DNA from: Desulfobacterales bacterium
GTDB taxonomy: Bacteria; Desulfobacterota; Desulfobacteria; Desulfobacterales; Desulfatibacillaceae
Assembly (NCBI GenBank): GCA_020057225.1
Contig: JAGVGH010000047.1
Span: forward strand, 1 to 37,701
Length of the DNA: 37,701 nt
Reading direction: 5' to 3'
Shown one piece after another: positions 8,801 to 16,114 of this stretch. The notes under the pieces are model-generated. The model saw only the letters and a program-made list of their open reading frames with translations. It was not told the DNA's origin and did no database searches. Each line of letters opens with the position of its first letter. The first letter of the stretch is position 1. The position numbers and the translations under genes were made by a program.

Positions 8801-9299
8801 CTCCGGGGACGGAAAGCATGCGGTGTGGGCCAGCGGCGCCAGCGTGTTCGGCTATTACGATCTCGCCTCCGGGGAGTGCCTGGGCGCCCTGGAAGGGCAC
8901 GAGGCGCTTCAGACCTGCGTGGCTGTTTCCCGTGACGGGCTTTTCGCCCTTTCCGGCGACAAAAACGGCACTGTCAAATACTGGCTGCTCAAAACAGGCA
9001 GGGCGCTTTCCACCCTGCCTCCGCACCAGGGCCCTGTCTGGGGAATCGGCTTTTCCGCGTGCGGACGTTTCGCCTTTTCCGCGGGAGGGGACGGCGCGGT
9101 CAAAACCTGGGAGCTTCCCACGGCCCGCACAAGCCACACCTTTCAGGGACACAAACAGGCGGCGCTTTCGGCGGCCATGTCGGCCAACGGGCGCTATCTT
9201 ATCTCTTCAGGGGAAGACGGCGCGCTCATCCTGCGGCGGCTTGTCTGGGAGCTGGAATTTCCCGGGGCAAAAACGCCAAAACGCCGCAGGCAGGAATGA
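5835..9299 (+). CDS. Ser/Thr protein kinase with TPR and 14 WD40 repeats
   Basis: A 1154-residue PknB-like (Hanks-type) kinase. After a Pro-rich head, the kinase domain (about 61-345) shows the glycine loop VFSGGMGNVY (73-82), the ATP-binding lysine in FAIK (K96), E115, HRDIKPEN (189-196, catalytic D191), DFG (209-211) and GTPPYMSPEQW. All catalytic residues are intact. Residues about 365-425 form a TPR pair (YSYFELGQKDKAVAGFRQAL). Two sets of seven WD40 blades follow, about 475-760 and 850-1140, separated by a helical linker. This count suggests two complete beta-propellers serving as docking or sensing platforms. No membrane segment is present, so the kinase is cytosolic, unlike PknB with its outer PASTA domains. 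A PP2C phosphatase gene starts 22 nt after the stop, so the pair forms a reversible phosphorylation switch. The start is at an ATG following GGAAAGG. Confidence 0.93.
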   Translation: MGRFRLPSWLVKKDGAPGDNPPVVSAPEVTPLRAPGGGLPEGEDAVLPPAAPPVIQDYKPGDIIAGRYEVERVFSGGMGNVYIARQPRQELRFAIKQPNAVVLSHPGFFTRVVREAGAWTRLGMHPHVAYCYFVRQIDNVPCIFVEYVDGGTLRDWIHEGRCAGFQVGLRLAVEFCHGMEHAHGKGMIHRDIKPENILMTRKGSAKVTDFGLVGAPGIQGGPDPGDAGGNRTLAGTVMGTPPYMSPEQWADPRQKSPEAPQGVWFDSEVFSFGVCLYEMFCGVRPYTSTRALKDPPPDPARHRPEMDKELAALLARAVHGRREERPQSFAELREALNAAHRRLFGNDAPAYSLKLMDTQADEINNQGYSYFELGQKDKAVAGFRQALARDPSHPQATYNLGLLEYLDGAVDDEEVVKRLKNASGNAQNRGVIEELVASFHAQRGNPEAARQAVRGIPGKFEALFGGEPPRRTGRLRSLAGHTLAVRSVAVSSDGRTGLAGGHGDCVIHWDLVGGAALAILTVHAQGVNMLAMSGNGKTGLTASPDGTARLYDLETGKPTHTLKGHSMGVTCAALDEEGRVALTGGVDKTLRLWDTARGECLHVFKVHEAPVRALAMTPCGRLAVSGAADGSIAYLSLPGRDMVAMLKKEKETWNCASLSADGRQALLGGKGGSLVFLDLPGRREIFTKHAHPGEVLSLALVRQGGYAVSSGTDGAVRLWDLSVPRVIRTLREPGGPVNATALSADGGLALFGGPRSQAALYELAFEPSHKAELALSRFQRYDHKLIGQTLAKNTLDQSRLLFTRGHPLPAWNLLLSAWRNASFLDDKDILQLYSDMAAQGMLKRLHTVAHTMEFTGHTGPVRHVVLTADGRFALSAGEDKTIRRFSLESGRCLHTLRGHKGPVHSLALSPSGLHLLSGGADGTVKYWAVTSGQCLLTLTGHRAEVFSVAFAGAGRYALSGSENYVKTWDLQTGQCMRTLQGNMVRAIATSGDGKHAVWASGASVFGYYDLASGECLGALEGHEALQTCVAVSRDGLFALSGDKNGTVKYWLLKTGRALSTLPPHQGPVWGIGFSACGRFAFSAGGDGAVKTWELPTARTSHTFQGHKQAALSAAMSANGRYLISSGEDGALILRRLVWELEFPGAKTPKRRRQE

Positions 9300-9321
9300 A
9301 CACAGACGGACCGGAGGCGAG

Positions 9322-10188
9322 ATGGATTTTTTCAAACGGCTTTTCACAACAGGCAACAACGGCGCGGAGGGGGAAAAGGAAACCCCGGAGGGTTCGGATT
9401 TGAAAAACGACTGTCCAGCCCCCATCCTGGAGCAGGGTGACGCCGAGCGCGCCTTTGGCATGACGCATCCGGGCAGGATACGCAAAAACAACGAGGATTT
9501 TTTTCTGGCGGACCCGCAAAAGGATGTTTATATCGTCGCCGACGGCATGGGCGGGCATTTGGCCGGGGAGGTGGCGAGCCAGAACGCCACCGAGAGCGTG
9601 GACAGGTTTTTCAGTGAAAAACGGATGGACGCCATCCGCATGGACGAGGAGCAGATCCAGGCGTCCATGCGGGCGAGCCTTGTCGAGGCCCACCGCCTTA
9701 TCCAGGAGATGGGCGCCCAGGACAAATCCCGCAGGGGCATGGGCTGCACCATCGTCATGGGTCTCATCGCCGGGGAGACCCTGCATCTGTGCCATGTCGG
9801 GGACGCCCGGGCCTACATCGCCAACGCCGCGGGAATCCACCTTGCGACAACCGACCACAGCGTGGTCATGGCCATGGTGGGGGCGGGACGCATGACCATG
9901 GAGGAGGCCCGGAACAGCCCCTTTAAAAATGAAATCACCATGGCCATAGGCGGCGGAGCGCCCCTTATCCCCGAGTACGCGCGCCATCCCCTGTGCCCGG
10001 GCGACAGGGTTCTTCTGTGCTCCGACGGGCTGTGGGACATGCTCTCCGACGCGCGGATTCTGGAGGTTCTTACCCAGCCCGGCCTGTCGGCCAAAGACAT
10101 CTGCCACCAGCTTGTCAAGGAGGCCAACGAGGCGGGCGGACGGGACAATATCACGGTGCTGGTAATCATGCACCGGAGCGCCCGCTGA
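9322..10188 (+). CDS. PP2C-type Ser/Thr protein phosphatase
   Basis: This 288-residue PPM/PP2C phosphatase carries all metal-binding motifs: GRIRKNNED (51-59), VADGMGGH (72-79), GDARAY, LCSDGLWDM and GGRDNITVLV. It is a Stp/PrpC-like enzyme that removes phosphate from phospho-Ser/Thr with Mn/Mg. The first 40 residues are an acidic, non-conserved leader that may tether it to a partner. There is no membrane segment. The start at 9322 has GGAGG five bases upstream. The gene follows the WD40 kinase by 22 nt and precedes the deacetylase-like gene by 30 nt, so all three are probably one transcript. The kinase is the obvious substrate or antagonist. Confidence 0.95.
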   Translation: MDFFKRLFTTGNNGAEGEKETPEGSDLKNDCPAPILEQGDAERAFGMTHPGRIRKNNEDFFLADPQKDVYIVADGMGGHLAGEVASQNATESVDRFFSEKRMDAIRMDEEQIQASMRASLVEAHRLIQEMGAQDKSRRGMGCTIVMGLIAGETLHLCHVGDARAYIANAAGIHLATTDHSVVMAMVGAGRMTMEEARNSPFKNEITMAIGGGAPLIPEYARHPLCPGDRVLLCSDGLWDMLSDARILEVLTQPGLSAKDICHQLVKEANEAGGRDNITVLVIMHRSAR

Positions 10189-10218
10189 CCGGAAGTTTGC
10201 CGGGAAAGGAGGCGGACC

Positions 10219-10977
10219 ATGGCGGTGAAGGCCGTGTTCCATCCCATGTTTTACAAGGTCTATACCCGGGATCCGGCCGCTGAGGCGGGCCGCATGGAAG
10301 CGGTGATAGAGGCCATTGACCCCTATGTGGAGTTCCTCACCCCGGGTTCCGCGGACCCGGAAGACCTCGCCCTGGTCCACACCCGGCAACATATCGAAAG
10401 CGTGCGCCAGGAGGGGCTGTACGACATCGCCGCCCTGGCCGCGGGCGGCGCGGTCCTGGCCGCGAGGACAGGAATGCGGGAACCCTGCTTCGCCGCTGTC
10501 CGTCCTCCCGGGCACCACGCCTCCCCGGATTCCTGCTGGGGCTTTTGCTGCTTTTCCAACATGGCGGTGGCCGTCGCGGTCCTTTTACGGGACAAACTGG
10601 CCAACAGCGCCTTTGTGCTGGATTTCGACCTGCACTACGGGGACGGGACCGTGGCCTGTGTGGGCGGTTTTGAGAATGTGACCATCCTGAATCCGGATTT
10701 CCGCGACCGCGCGGTCTATGTCCGGGAAGTGGAGGCGGCCCTGGCCGGCTGTCTGGCGGATGTCATCGGGATTTCCGCGGGTTTCGACAACCACATCCAG
10801 GACTGGGGCGGCGTGCTTGCCACAGAGGACTACCACGCCATGGGGCGCGCGGCGGCCATGACCGCGCGGAGAAACAAGGGCGGGGTGTTCGCCCTTCTGG
10901 AGGGGGGCTACAACCACAAGGTGTTGGGCAAAAACGCCCTGGCCCTGGTGCGGGGCCTGGAGGAAGGGTGGGGATAA
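10219..10977 (+). CDS. Histone-deacetylase/AcuC-like hydrolase, short form
   Basis: This 252-residue arginase/deacetylase-fold protein has RPPGHHA (catalytic H99, H100), the DFDLHYGDGT block (D135, D137, H139; zinc ligands D137/H139) and SAGFDNH (D190, third zinc ligand), plus LEGGYN (catalytic Tyr region). Classical members (AcuC, acetylpolyamine amidohydrolases) are 300-380 residues. Here the segment between the GDGT block and SAGFD is only about 40 residues instead of roughly 80, so one loop region is trimmed while every catalytic residue stays. It would remove acetyl groups from a lysine or polyamine. Its place behind a kinase and PP2C suggests that acetylation and phosphorylation may act on the same target, but that is inference. 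The RBS AAAGGAGG lies just before 10219. Confidence 0.88.
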   Translation: MAVKAVFHPMFYKVYTRDPAAEAGRMEAVIEAIDPYVEFLTPGSADPEDLALVHTRQHIESVRQEGLYDIAALAAGGAVLAARTGMREPCFAAVRPPGHHASPDSCWGFCCFSNMAVAVAVLLRDKLANSAFVLDFDLHYGDGTVACVGGFENVTILNPDFRDRAVYVREVEAALAGCLADVIGISAGFDNHIQDWGGVLATEDYHAMGRAAAMTARRNKGGVFALLEGGYNHKVLGKNALALVRGLEEGWG

Positions 10978-10989
10978 GGGCGCCCCGGG

Positions 10990-11598
10990 TCAGGTGAACA
11001 TGGAGACATCGCCCTGGCCCTCGCGGAGGATTTCAGGCTCGTCGCCGATGAGGGAAACCACGCTGGAGGGTTTGCCCGCGACCGGTCCGCCGTCCAGGAC
11101 GAGATCAATCTGGTTCTTGTAATGGTCATGGAGAAGGGAGGCGTCCGAGAAATCCCCGCCGCCCTGGGCCTTGGCGCTGGTGGTGATGACGGGGTTGCCG
11201 AGTCCCAGAACCAGGGCCAGACAAACGGGATGGTCCGGCACGCGGATGCCCGCCTCTTTCCGGCGGTTGAGCATGATCTTGGGCACAAGCCTGGAGCCTT
11301 CGAGAATGAAGGTGTACGGACCGGGCAACAGGCGCCGCATCATCTTGTACTGATAGTTGGTGACTTTCGCGTAGGTCGAGATGTCCGTCAGGTCGGCGCA
11401 GATGAACGAGAAAGGCTGCTCCGGGGTTTGGTGTTTCAGCCTGTACACGCGCTGGATGGCGCGTTTGCACATGATGTCGCAGCCGATGCCGTAAACGGTG
11501 TCGGTGGGGTAGGCGATGACGCCGCCTTCCCGCAACACCTCGACCGCCTGCCGGATTTTTCTGGGCTGCGGATTAACCGGATTGATTTCGATGAGCAT
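10990..11598 (-). CDS. yciO: YciO-type Sua5/YrdC-domain protein
   Basis: This 202-residue protein has the YrdC fold. It shows EVLREGGVIAYPTDTVYGIGCD, RVYRLKHQTPEQPFSFICADL, the PGPYTFILEGSRLVP motif, AGIRVPDHP and a C-terminal VVSLIGDEPEILREGQGDV. Length and motif order fit YciO rather than Sua5/TsaC: there is no Sua5 C-terminal domain, and the KRxxxxPFS pattern reads KHQTPEQPFS. TsaC/Sua5 makes threonylcarbamoyl-AMP for the t6A37 modification of tRNA; whether YciO does the same in vivo is unsettled. I start it at 11598 (MLIEINPVNP) because homology begins there; the longer ORF to 11634 adds a non-conserved head. It converges with the deacetylase-like gene, with 12 bp between stops. Confidence 0.88.
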   Translation of the reverse strand: MLIEINPVNPQPRKIRQAVEVLREGGVIAYPTDTVYGIGCDIMCKRAIQRVYRLKHQTPEQPFSFICADLTDISTYAKVTNYQYKMMRRLLPGPYTFILEGSRLVPKIMLNRRKEAGIRVPDHPVCLALVLGLGNPVITTSAKAQGGGDFSDASLLHDHYKNQIDLVLDGGPVAGKPSSVVSLIGDEPEILREGQGDVSMFT

Positions 11599-11672
11599 GG
11601 CGTCCCCGTTTGTTAATAAAACAAAACGCGGCATGATACAGAAGGGGCGGGGCGGCTGTCAAGGGCGGCGTT

Positions 11673-11774
11673 GTGAACAGCCCCGAGGGCCGGCGCATAG
11701 TCCTGGTTCAGCGCCGCAAGGGGCGGGAACCTGAGATGCTTCTGGAGCAGTATTACAAACGCGGACAAAAATGA
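11673..11774 (+). CDS. Possible 33-residue small ORF overlapping the hydrolase start
   Basis: A GTG start at 11673, with AAGGGCGG just upstream, opens a short, basic peptide (RRIVLVQRRKGREPEMLLEQYYKRGQ core) whose TGA (11772-11774) overlaps the next ATG (11771). An ATGA overlap is typical of translational coupling. The composition (EMLLEQYYKR helix) looks like a real protein segment, but no family is recognised. It could be a leader that couples translation of the hydrolase, or a chance frame. Confidence 0.3.
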   Translation: MNSPEGRRIVLVQRRKGREPEMLLEQYYKRGQK

Positions 11775-12985
11775 GCCGCCCCGCGGAACCCGAAGGCGGC
11801 CTGGAGGCGCATGTGGAATTCACATTCAGAACCGGCACCCACTCTTTTCACAGAGACCGGAACTTCAACTTTCAACTCAACCGCCAGATCAAGCTGGGCG
11901 GCGCCCCCATGGAAGACATCAAAAAGGCGGCCGTCTCCATCCAGACCCTCGACGACTGGAAGCGGGAGTTTCTGGCGCTTGCCAAACAGGCGGAGGCCGG
12001 GGCGCGCCTGGCCCACGCGGCCTGCTGCTACCGGGCCGCGGAATTCTTCATGCCGCCTGGAGACCCGGACAAACATCCCGCTTTTAAAAAGGCCGCGGAG
12101 CTTTTCCGGATGACGGCCCAGCCCGACTTTGCCTCGGGCATGGTCGAGGAACACCGGGTTCCGTATGAAAACACATGGCTTCCCGCGTGGCGGCTTCCGG
12201 CCCTGGGAGGCAGCCGCAAAAAAGGCGTGGTGGTCCTGCACGGAGGATTTGACTCGACCATCGAGGAACTCTACGCCCCTGCCTCTGGCATGCGCAACCA
12301 GGGGTTTGACATTGTGATGTTTGAAGGCCCGGGCCAGGGGAGCGTGCTCCACGACCAGGGCCTTCCCATGACCCCGGAGTGGGAAAAACCGGTGGCCGCC
12401 GTGCTCAACCATTTCAACCTGTCCGGGGTGACCCTGGTGGGCGTTTCCCTGGGGGGATATCTCGCGCCCAGGGCCGCGGCCATGGAGCCGCGCGTCCACC
12501 GCGTGGTGGCCTGGGACGTGCTCTATGATTTTTTCGAGGTGCTTTCCAGGGCGGGCGGTCCGGTCATTGAAAAGACCGTGAAGACCTTTGTCCGGCTGGG
12601 AGCGCGGGCGGCCTTGAACCGGATGGTCCGTCTGCGCGCCCGGTTTGACCCCTGCACCGCGTGGGGCGCGGGACACGGCATGCGGGTTTTGGGCGCGGAT
12701 TCTCCTTTTGATTTTTTTGAGCGCGCCCGCCAGTACACCATGCGGGGAATATCGGAATTGGTGTGCCAGGACATGCTCGTGCTGGCGGGAGCCGAAGACC
12801 ACTTCATTCCCATGGACCTGTTTCACCGCCAGGCCCGGGAGCTTACAGGCGCGCGGTCCTACACCGGCCGCGTGTTCACCTGGGCCGACATGGCGGAGGA
12901 CCACTGCCAGTGCGGCAACCTGAAGCTGGCCCTCGATGTTATCAGCGCCTGGACGGAAGAGCGCGGAAGGACGCGGGGCGCGTGA
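11771..12985 (+). CDS. Alpha/beta hydrolase (FrsA/DUF1100-like)
   Basis: This 404-residue protein has an N-terminal helical segment typical of the FrsA/dihydropseudooxynicotine hydrolase-like group (FTFRTGTHSFHRDRNFNFQLNR, then DDWKREFLALA and YRAAEFF), followed by the hydrolase core. The core shows VVLHGGFDSTIEE (oxyanion loop), the nucleophile elbow GVSLGGY and the later AGAEDHFIP and DHCQCGN segments that supply Asp and His. The catalytic triad thus appears complete. Members cleave carbon-carbon or ester bonds of diverse small molecules; the substrate here is unknown. There is no signal peptide. The TGA overlaps the GTG start of the next gene, so the two are translationally coupled. Confidence 0.85.
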   Translation: MSRPAEPEGGLEAHVEFTFRTGTHSFHRDRNFNFQLNRQIKLGGAPMEDIKKAAVSIQTLDDWKREFLALAKQAEAGARLAHAACCYRAAEFFMPPGDPDKHPAFKKAAELFRMTAQPDFASGMVEEHRVPYENTWLPAWRLPALGGSRKKGVVVLHGGFDSTIEELYAPASGMRNQGFDIVMFEGPGQGSVLHDQGLPMTPEWEKPVAAVLNHFNLSGVTLVGVSLGGYLAPRAAAMEPRVHRVVAWDVLYDFFEVLSRAGGPVIEKTVKTFVRLGARAALNRMVRLRARFDPCTAWGAGHGMRVLGADSPFDFFERARQYTMRGISELVCQDMLVLAGAEDHFIPMDLFHRQARELTGARSYTGRVFTWADMAEDHCQCGNLKLALDVISAWTEERGRTRGA

Positions 12986-13890
12986 GACAGACACCCCCGG
13001 CGCCGGCACAGGAAGAGCGCCTTTCCATCGCCGGGCTTTGCGCGGACACGGCTCCACACTTTGCCCTGCCCCTTGCGCCCCGCGCGGACGCGTATCTTCC
13101 CTTTGTGTCCCTGCCGGGAAAAGAGGCCCCCCGGGTCCGGCTCAGCCTTTATCTCCCCTCCCGCATGCCCGCTCCGGCGGGGGAGCTTCTTTTCAAGGGG
13201 GAGTCCTGGAGCATGGTCCGGACCAACAGGGGCAGGGCCGTTGTCCTTGCCCCGCCCGGAGCTGAGGCGCCCTTGTGGTGCGCGTTCTTTCAAGAGGATT
13301 TCCGCTCCGGCGGGGTTCATCTTTCCCCCGCCCTTGTCGAACCCACAGACCATGGACCGCGTGTCCACAATCCTCTCTCCTACCCGCTGGACCAGGTTCT
13401 CTGGATGCACCTTCTCGCGGTTCTGGAGGGCGCTGTCCTGCACGCCGCGGGCTTTGTCAAAAACGGAAGGGCGTTGGTGTTTCCCGGTGTTTCAGGCGCG
13501 GGAAAAACAACGCTCACGCGCTTGCTGCTATGCCGTGAAGGCTGGGACGGTCTGAGCGACGACAGGGTGGCGGCGCGGAAAACATCCGAAGGGGTTTTCG
13601 CCTTTGGCACCCCCTGGTCCGGGGAAGCGGGCCTGGCGGAAAACAAGGGCGCGCCCCTGGCGGGCCTGTTTTTTCCGGAGCGCGGGGAAAAGGAGGCGCT
13701 GGAGCCTCTTTCCCCGGACAAGGCTCTTCAAAGACTTGTAAAAACCGCCTCGGTTCCGTGGTATGATAAAGAGGCTCTTTGCCAAACTCTGGATTTTTTG
13801 GGAACCCTGGCTATCTGCGCGCCCTGCCACGTCCTGCGGTTCCGGCCCGGGGGAAACATCGCGGAGGCGCTGGAAAAGGCGGGGTTTTGA
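12982..13890 (+). CDS. HprK/PEPCK-like P-loop kinase domain protein
   Basis: This 302-residue protein starts at GTG 12982 inside the preceding stop (GTGA overlap) and has GGAAGG upstream. The N-terminal half is poorly conserved. The C-terminal half carries a Walker A motif GVSGAGKTT (near residue 168) and an acidic LSDDRV motif (near 190), the arrangement of HPr kinase/phosphorylase and serine-kinase relatives. It also has the upstream HAAGFVKNGRALVFPG phrase found in HprK-like proteins that accompany peptide-modification or PQQ-type gene sets. No HPr, PTS or PqqD gene is nearby, so a classic catabolite-repression role is unlikely. Its partner is probably the overlapping alpha/beta hydrolase; how they cooperate is unknown. 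Confidence 0.75.
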   Translation: MRQTPPAPAQEERLSIAGLCADTAPHFALPLAPRADAYLPFVSLPGKEAPRVRLSLYLPSRMPAPAGELLFKGESWSMVRTNRGRAVVLAPPGAEAPLWCAFFQEDFRSGGVHLSPALVEPTDHGPRVHNPLSYPLDQVLWMHLLAVLEGAVLHAAGFVKNGRALVFPGVSGAGKTTLTRLLLCREGWDGLSDDRVAARKTSEGVFAFGTPWSGEAGLAENKGAPLAGLFFPERGEKEALEPLSPDKALQRLVKTASVPWYDKEALCQTLDFLGTLAICAPCHVLRFRPGGNIAEALEKAGF

Positions 13891-13954
13891 CAAGGATGGG
13901 TATTCAAACCATGCATCTGCCTGAAAGCGGCCTTCTCAATCCAAGGCGGGGCCT

Positions 13955-15241
13955 ATGAGGGAAAACCACGAAAACGGCGCGGCCCGGGAGCGTGTTTGTG
14001 TCAAATGCGGCCAGTGCATGAGCGTATGCCCTGTTTTCCGCGTCACAAACCGCGAGCAGGACGTTGCCAGAGGAAAACTTGCCCTCCTGGAGGCGGCGGA
14101 AAAAAATCCGGCGGCCACCTGGAGGGGCGCGGTGGAAGAAGCGCTTTCCCGCTGCCTTCAATGCGGCGCCTGCTCCTTTCACTGCGCCAACCAGGTGCCC
14201 GCCGCGCGGCTTGTCCGCCAGGGAAGGGAAGAGGTGTTCCGCCACACGGGCCTGGGTCCGCTCAAGGAACTGCAGCTTGCGGTCCTTGCGGGGGATTCCC
14301 TTCCGTCCGCTCTTTTGCGCAAAGGCGGCGCCCTCCTCGCCGCGCTCGCCGGTGGCGGCCTGGAGCCGGAAAGCGGCCTCCGGGTCCGTTTTCCCCTCTC
14401 GTTTTTCACATCCCGCTCTGTCATCCCGGTGTTCCATTCCCCTTCCCTTCTTGCCCGCGCCTCCCGGCCCGATAACAGCGCGTCCGCGGTGTTTTTTTCC
14501 GGGTGCGGGGCAAACCATCTGTTTCCGGACACACCGGAAGCGCTCTTTAGCCTTGCCCGCGCCTCGGGCGCGCGCCTGGCTCTTCCTCCCGGGCAAGGCT
14601 GCTGCGGCCTGCCCCGCGCCGCCTGCGGAGACATTCGGACAGCCCGGGAAACCGCGGTGAAAAACATGGCGGCGCTCGCATCCCCGGACCGGGTTCCAGT
14701 GGTGACAGCCTGCGCCTCCTGCGCCGGACACCTCAAGGAATATCCGGACCTTTTTCCCCCGGGAAGCCCGGAACACAAACAAGCCCTGGTCCTGGCCGCG
14801 CGGGTGACAGACCCGGCGGAATGGCTCATGGGACTTTCCGGTTTTGGGAATGTTCTTGAGGCTGTCCGGGCCAGGGGCAACGAAGGCAAAACGCTCCGGG
14901 TTTTCTACCACGCGCCGTGCCACTCACGGTTTGGCCCGGCCAAAACAACCGCTCCGGCAAGGCTTCTGGCCCTGGCCGCTCCGGGAACCGGGCGGGCGGG
15001 CGGCCCGGAAACCGAGGGCTGCTGCGGGCACGGGGGAACCTTCAACGTCCGTTGGCACGGGCTTTCCATGGAGATTCTGGACGGAAAGATGGAGAAAGCC
15101 GCGCGGGCGCGGCCGGAATGGATAGTAACAGACTGCACGGGCTGCCGCCTGCAGCTTATGGAAGGAGCGGCCAGGGCCGGGCTTGCGGCAAGGGTGGCCC
15201 ATCCGCTTGCGCTTGTGGCGGAGCTTGCGGGCAAAGGGTGA
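13955..15241 (+). CDS. GlcF/LutA-type iron-sulfur protein with two CCG domains
   Basis: A 428-residue (Fe-S)-binding oxidoreductase subunit. It has two 4Fe-4S ferredoxin motifs near the N-terminus, CVKCGQCMSVCP and CLQCGACSFHC. Two cysteine-rich CCG domains follow (GCCGLPRA and ACASC; then GCCGHGGTF and DCTGC), as in glycolate oxidase GlcF, GlpC and heterodisulfide reductase HdrD. Such proteins pass electrons between a flavin dehydrogenase and a membrane or soluble acceptor. No GlcD-like flavoprotein gene adjoins it here, so the partner must lie elsewhere. It is cytosolic with no membrane span. The start at 13955 follows a G-rich ribosome-binding stretch. Confidence 0.88.
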   Translation: MRENHENGAARERVCVKCGQCMSVCPVFRVTNREQDVARGKLALLEAAEKNPAATWRGAVEEALSRCLQCGACSFHCANQVPAARLVRQGREEVFRHTGLGPLKELQLAVLAGDSLPSALLRKGGALLAALAGGGLEPESGLRVRFPLSFFTSRSVIPVFHSPSLLARASRPDNSASAVFFSGCGANHLFPDTPEALFSLARASGARLALPPGQGCCGLPRAACGDIRTARETAVKNMAALASPDRVPVVTACASCAGHLKEYPDLFPPGSPEHKQALVLAARVTDPAEWLMGLSGFGNVLEAVRARGNEGKTLRVFYHAPCHSRFGPAKTTAPARLLALAAPGTGRAGGPETEGCCGHGGTFNVRWHGLSMEILDGKMEKAARARPEWIVTDCTGCRLQLMEGAARAGLAARVAHPLALVAELAGKG

Positions 15242-15330
15242 CCCTTGGCGGCAGGATTCCTTTTATACGGAATGATTGAGGAAACGCATCCAACGGGTGT
15301 TCATGCAACTCTGAGGGAAAGGAGCGCGCG

Positions 15331-15561
15331 GTGGCAAAACGAAAGTCAAAAAAACGCAAAGGGAGCCTGGGGAAAAAACAGGGGAACAAGGGCGGAAGAT
15401 CTCTTTTTACCCCGGCTTTCATCACGGCCCTTGCACTGGGCGGAACCGTCTTAGGACTCGGTGGTTATCTGGGCGTCACCCGTCCCGGGGCGGCGGGTTG
15501 GTATGTGGCGTTTTTAGGCGTGCTGCTGGTTGTTCTGTCTTGCGTGATGGCGCGGAGGTGA
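15331..15561 (+). CDS. Small two-helix membrane protein, basic N-terminus
   Basis: A 76-residue protein starting at GTG with GGAAAGGAG upstream. It has a very basic cytosolic head (KRKSKKRKGSLGKKQGNK) and two hydrophobic helices (FITALALGGTVLGLGGYLGV and WYVAFLGVLLVVLSCVM) separated by a short Arg/Pro loop. It is therefore an inner-membrane protein with both ends inside. I recognise no family. It follows the CCG protein by 90 bp in the same direction and may share its transcript. Confidence 0.65.
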   Translation: MAKRKSKKRKGSLGKKQGNKGGRSLFTPAFITALALGGTVLGLGGYLGVTRPGAAGWYVAFLGVLLVVLSCVMARR

Positions 15562-15602
15562 GAGGGCGTTGAGGGCGTTTTTCCTAAACCGGCAAAGCCG
15601 GA

Positions 15603-15644
15603 GGAGTTAGGAGTTAGGAGTTAGGAGTTAGGAGTTAGGAGTTA
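15603..15644. repeat. Heptanucleotide tandem repeat (GGAGTTA)x6
   Basis: Six perfect, consecutive copies of GGAGTTA (42 bp), directly after a short CCGGC-aaa-GCCGG hairpin (15588-15600 region). A repeat of seven bases, not a multiple of three, lies in non-coding sequence and is prone to slip. The gap 15562-16114 that holds it also holds a structured repeat (15767-15840), a CCTGGGGTTT/AACCCCAGG hairpin (15737-15756) and a promoter. Confidence 0.95.
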
Positions 15645-15766
15645 GAATAAAAAATCATCTTTTATTGTATTTTTTGGTTATAAAATGGGCATTTCTCCTC
15701 ATGGCAGCCGCGGTGCGGCAAGGTTTTTAAGCTAGCCTGGGGTTTCAACCCCAGGACCATGGCTTA

Positions 15767-15840
15767 GACATTATCTACGCAAAAAACGCGGATAATCCGG
15801 ACATAAAATCTAAATCCGTTCCGGTTCAATGCGCCCCGCG
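15767..15840 (+). repeat. Structured intergenic repeat, family 3, copy A
   Basis: The core ATTATCTACGC-AAAAAA-CGCGGATAAT is followed by CCGGACATAAAATCTAAA, then CCGGTTCAATGCGCCCCGCG. The same three blocks in the same order occur at 18286-18402 and 28318-28447. The first block folds into a hairpin. This copy has lost symmetry in the second, GC-rich block. Confidence 0.7.
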
Positions 15841-15986
15841 GCAACCCTAAACCCATGCGCAACGGGGTGTCGTCCCGGCGAAATCCGGAACCCAGCCAAT
15901 CGGTAAGTTATTCTGACAAACGCCTTAATTCCGACAGCCGCCGCTAAAAATCTTTCTCCGGCGCTTCCCCGCCAGGATTTCACCTT

Positions 15987-16016
15987 TTGACAACGCCCTT
16001 CGTTTTTTGCTATTTC
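15987..16016 (+). promoter_or_regulatory. Candidate sigma70 promoter for the DUF362 gene
   Basis: A perfect TTGACA (15987-15992) is followed after 18 bp by TATTTC (16011-16016). It lies about 100 nt upstream of the DUF362 start. The -10 match is modest, so the call is tentative. Confidence 0.4.
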
Positions 16017-16114
16017 CTGACGCGCCGCTGGGGATATTTCCCAATCCCTGCGCCGCGTCCCCTTCACGCCCCGGGCAACAGTCCCTCCCGGAGCATTCGC
16101 AAAGGAGGCACCCC

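Noticed and set aside
11753-13057. Minus-strand frame of 434 codons opposite the hydrolase
   Set aside because: Shadow frame; the plus strand has catalytic motifs and coupled starts.
15603-15644. CRISPR array or telomere-like repeat
   Set aside because: Units are 7 bp without spacers; no cas genes; internal to a chromosome segment.
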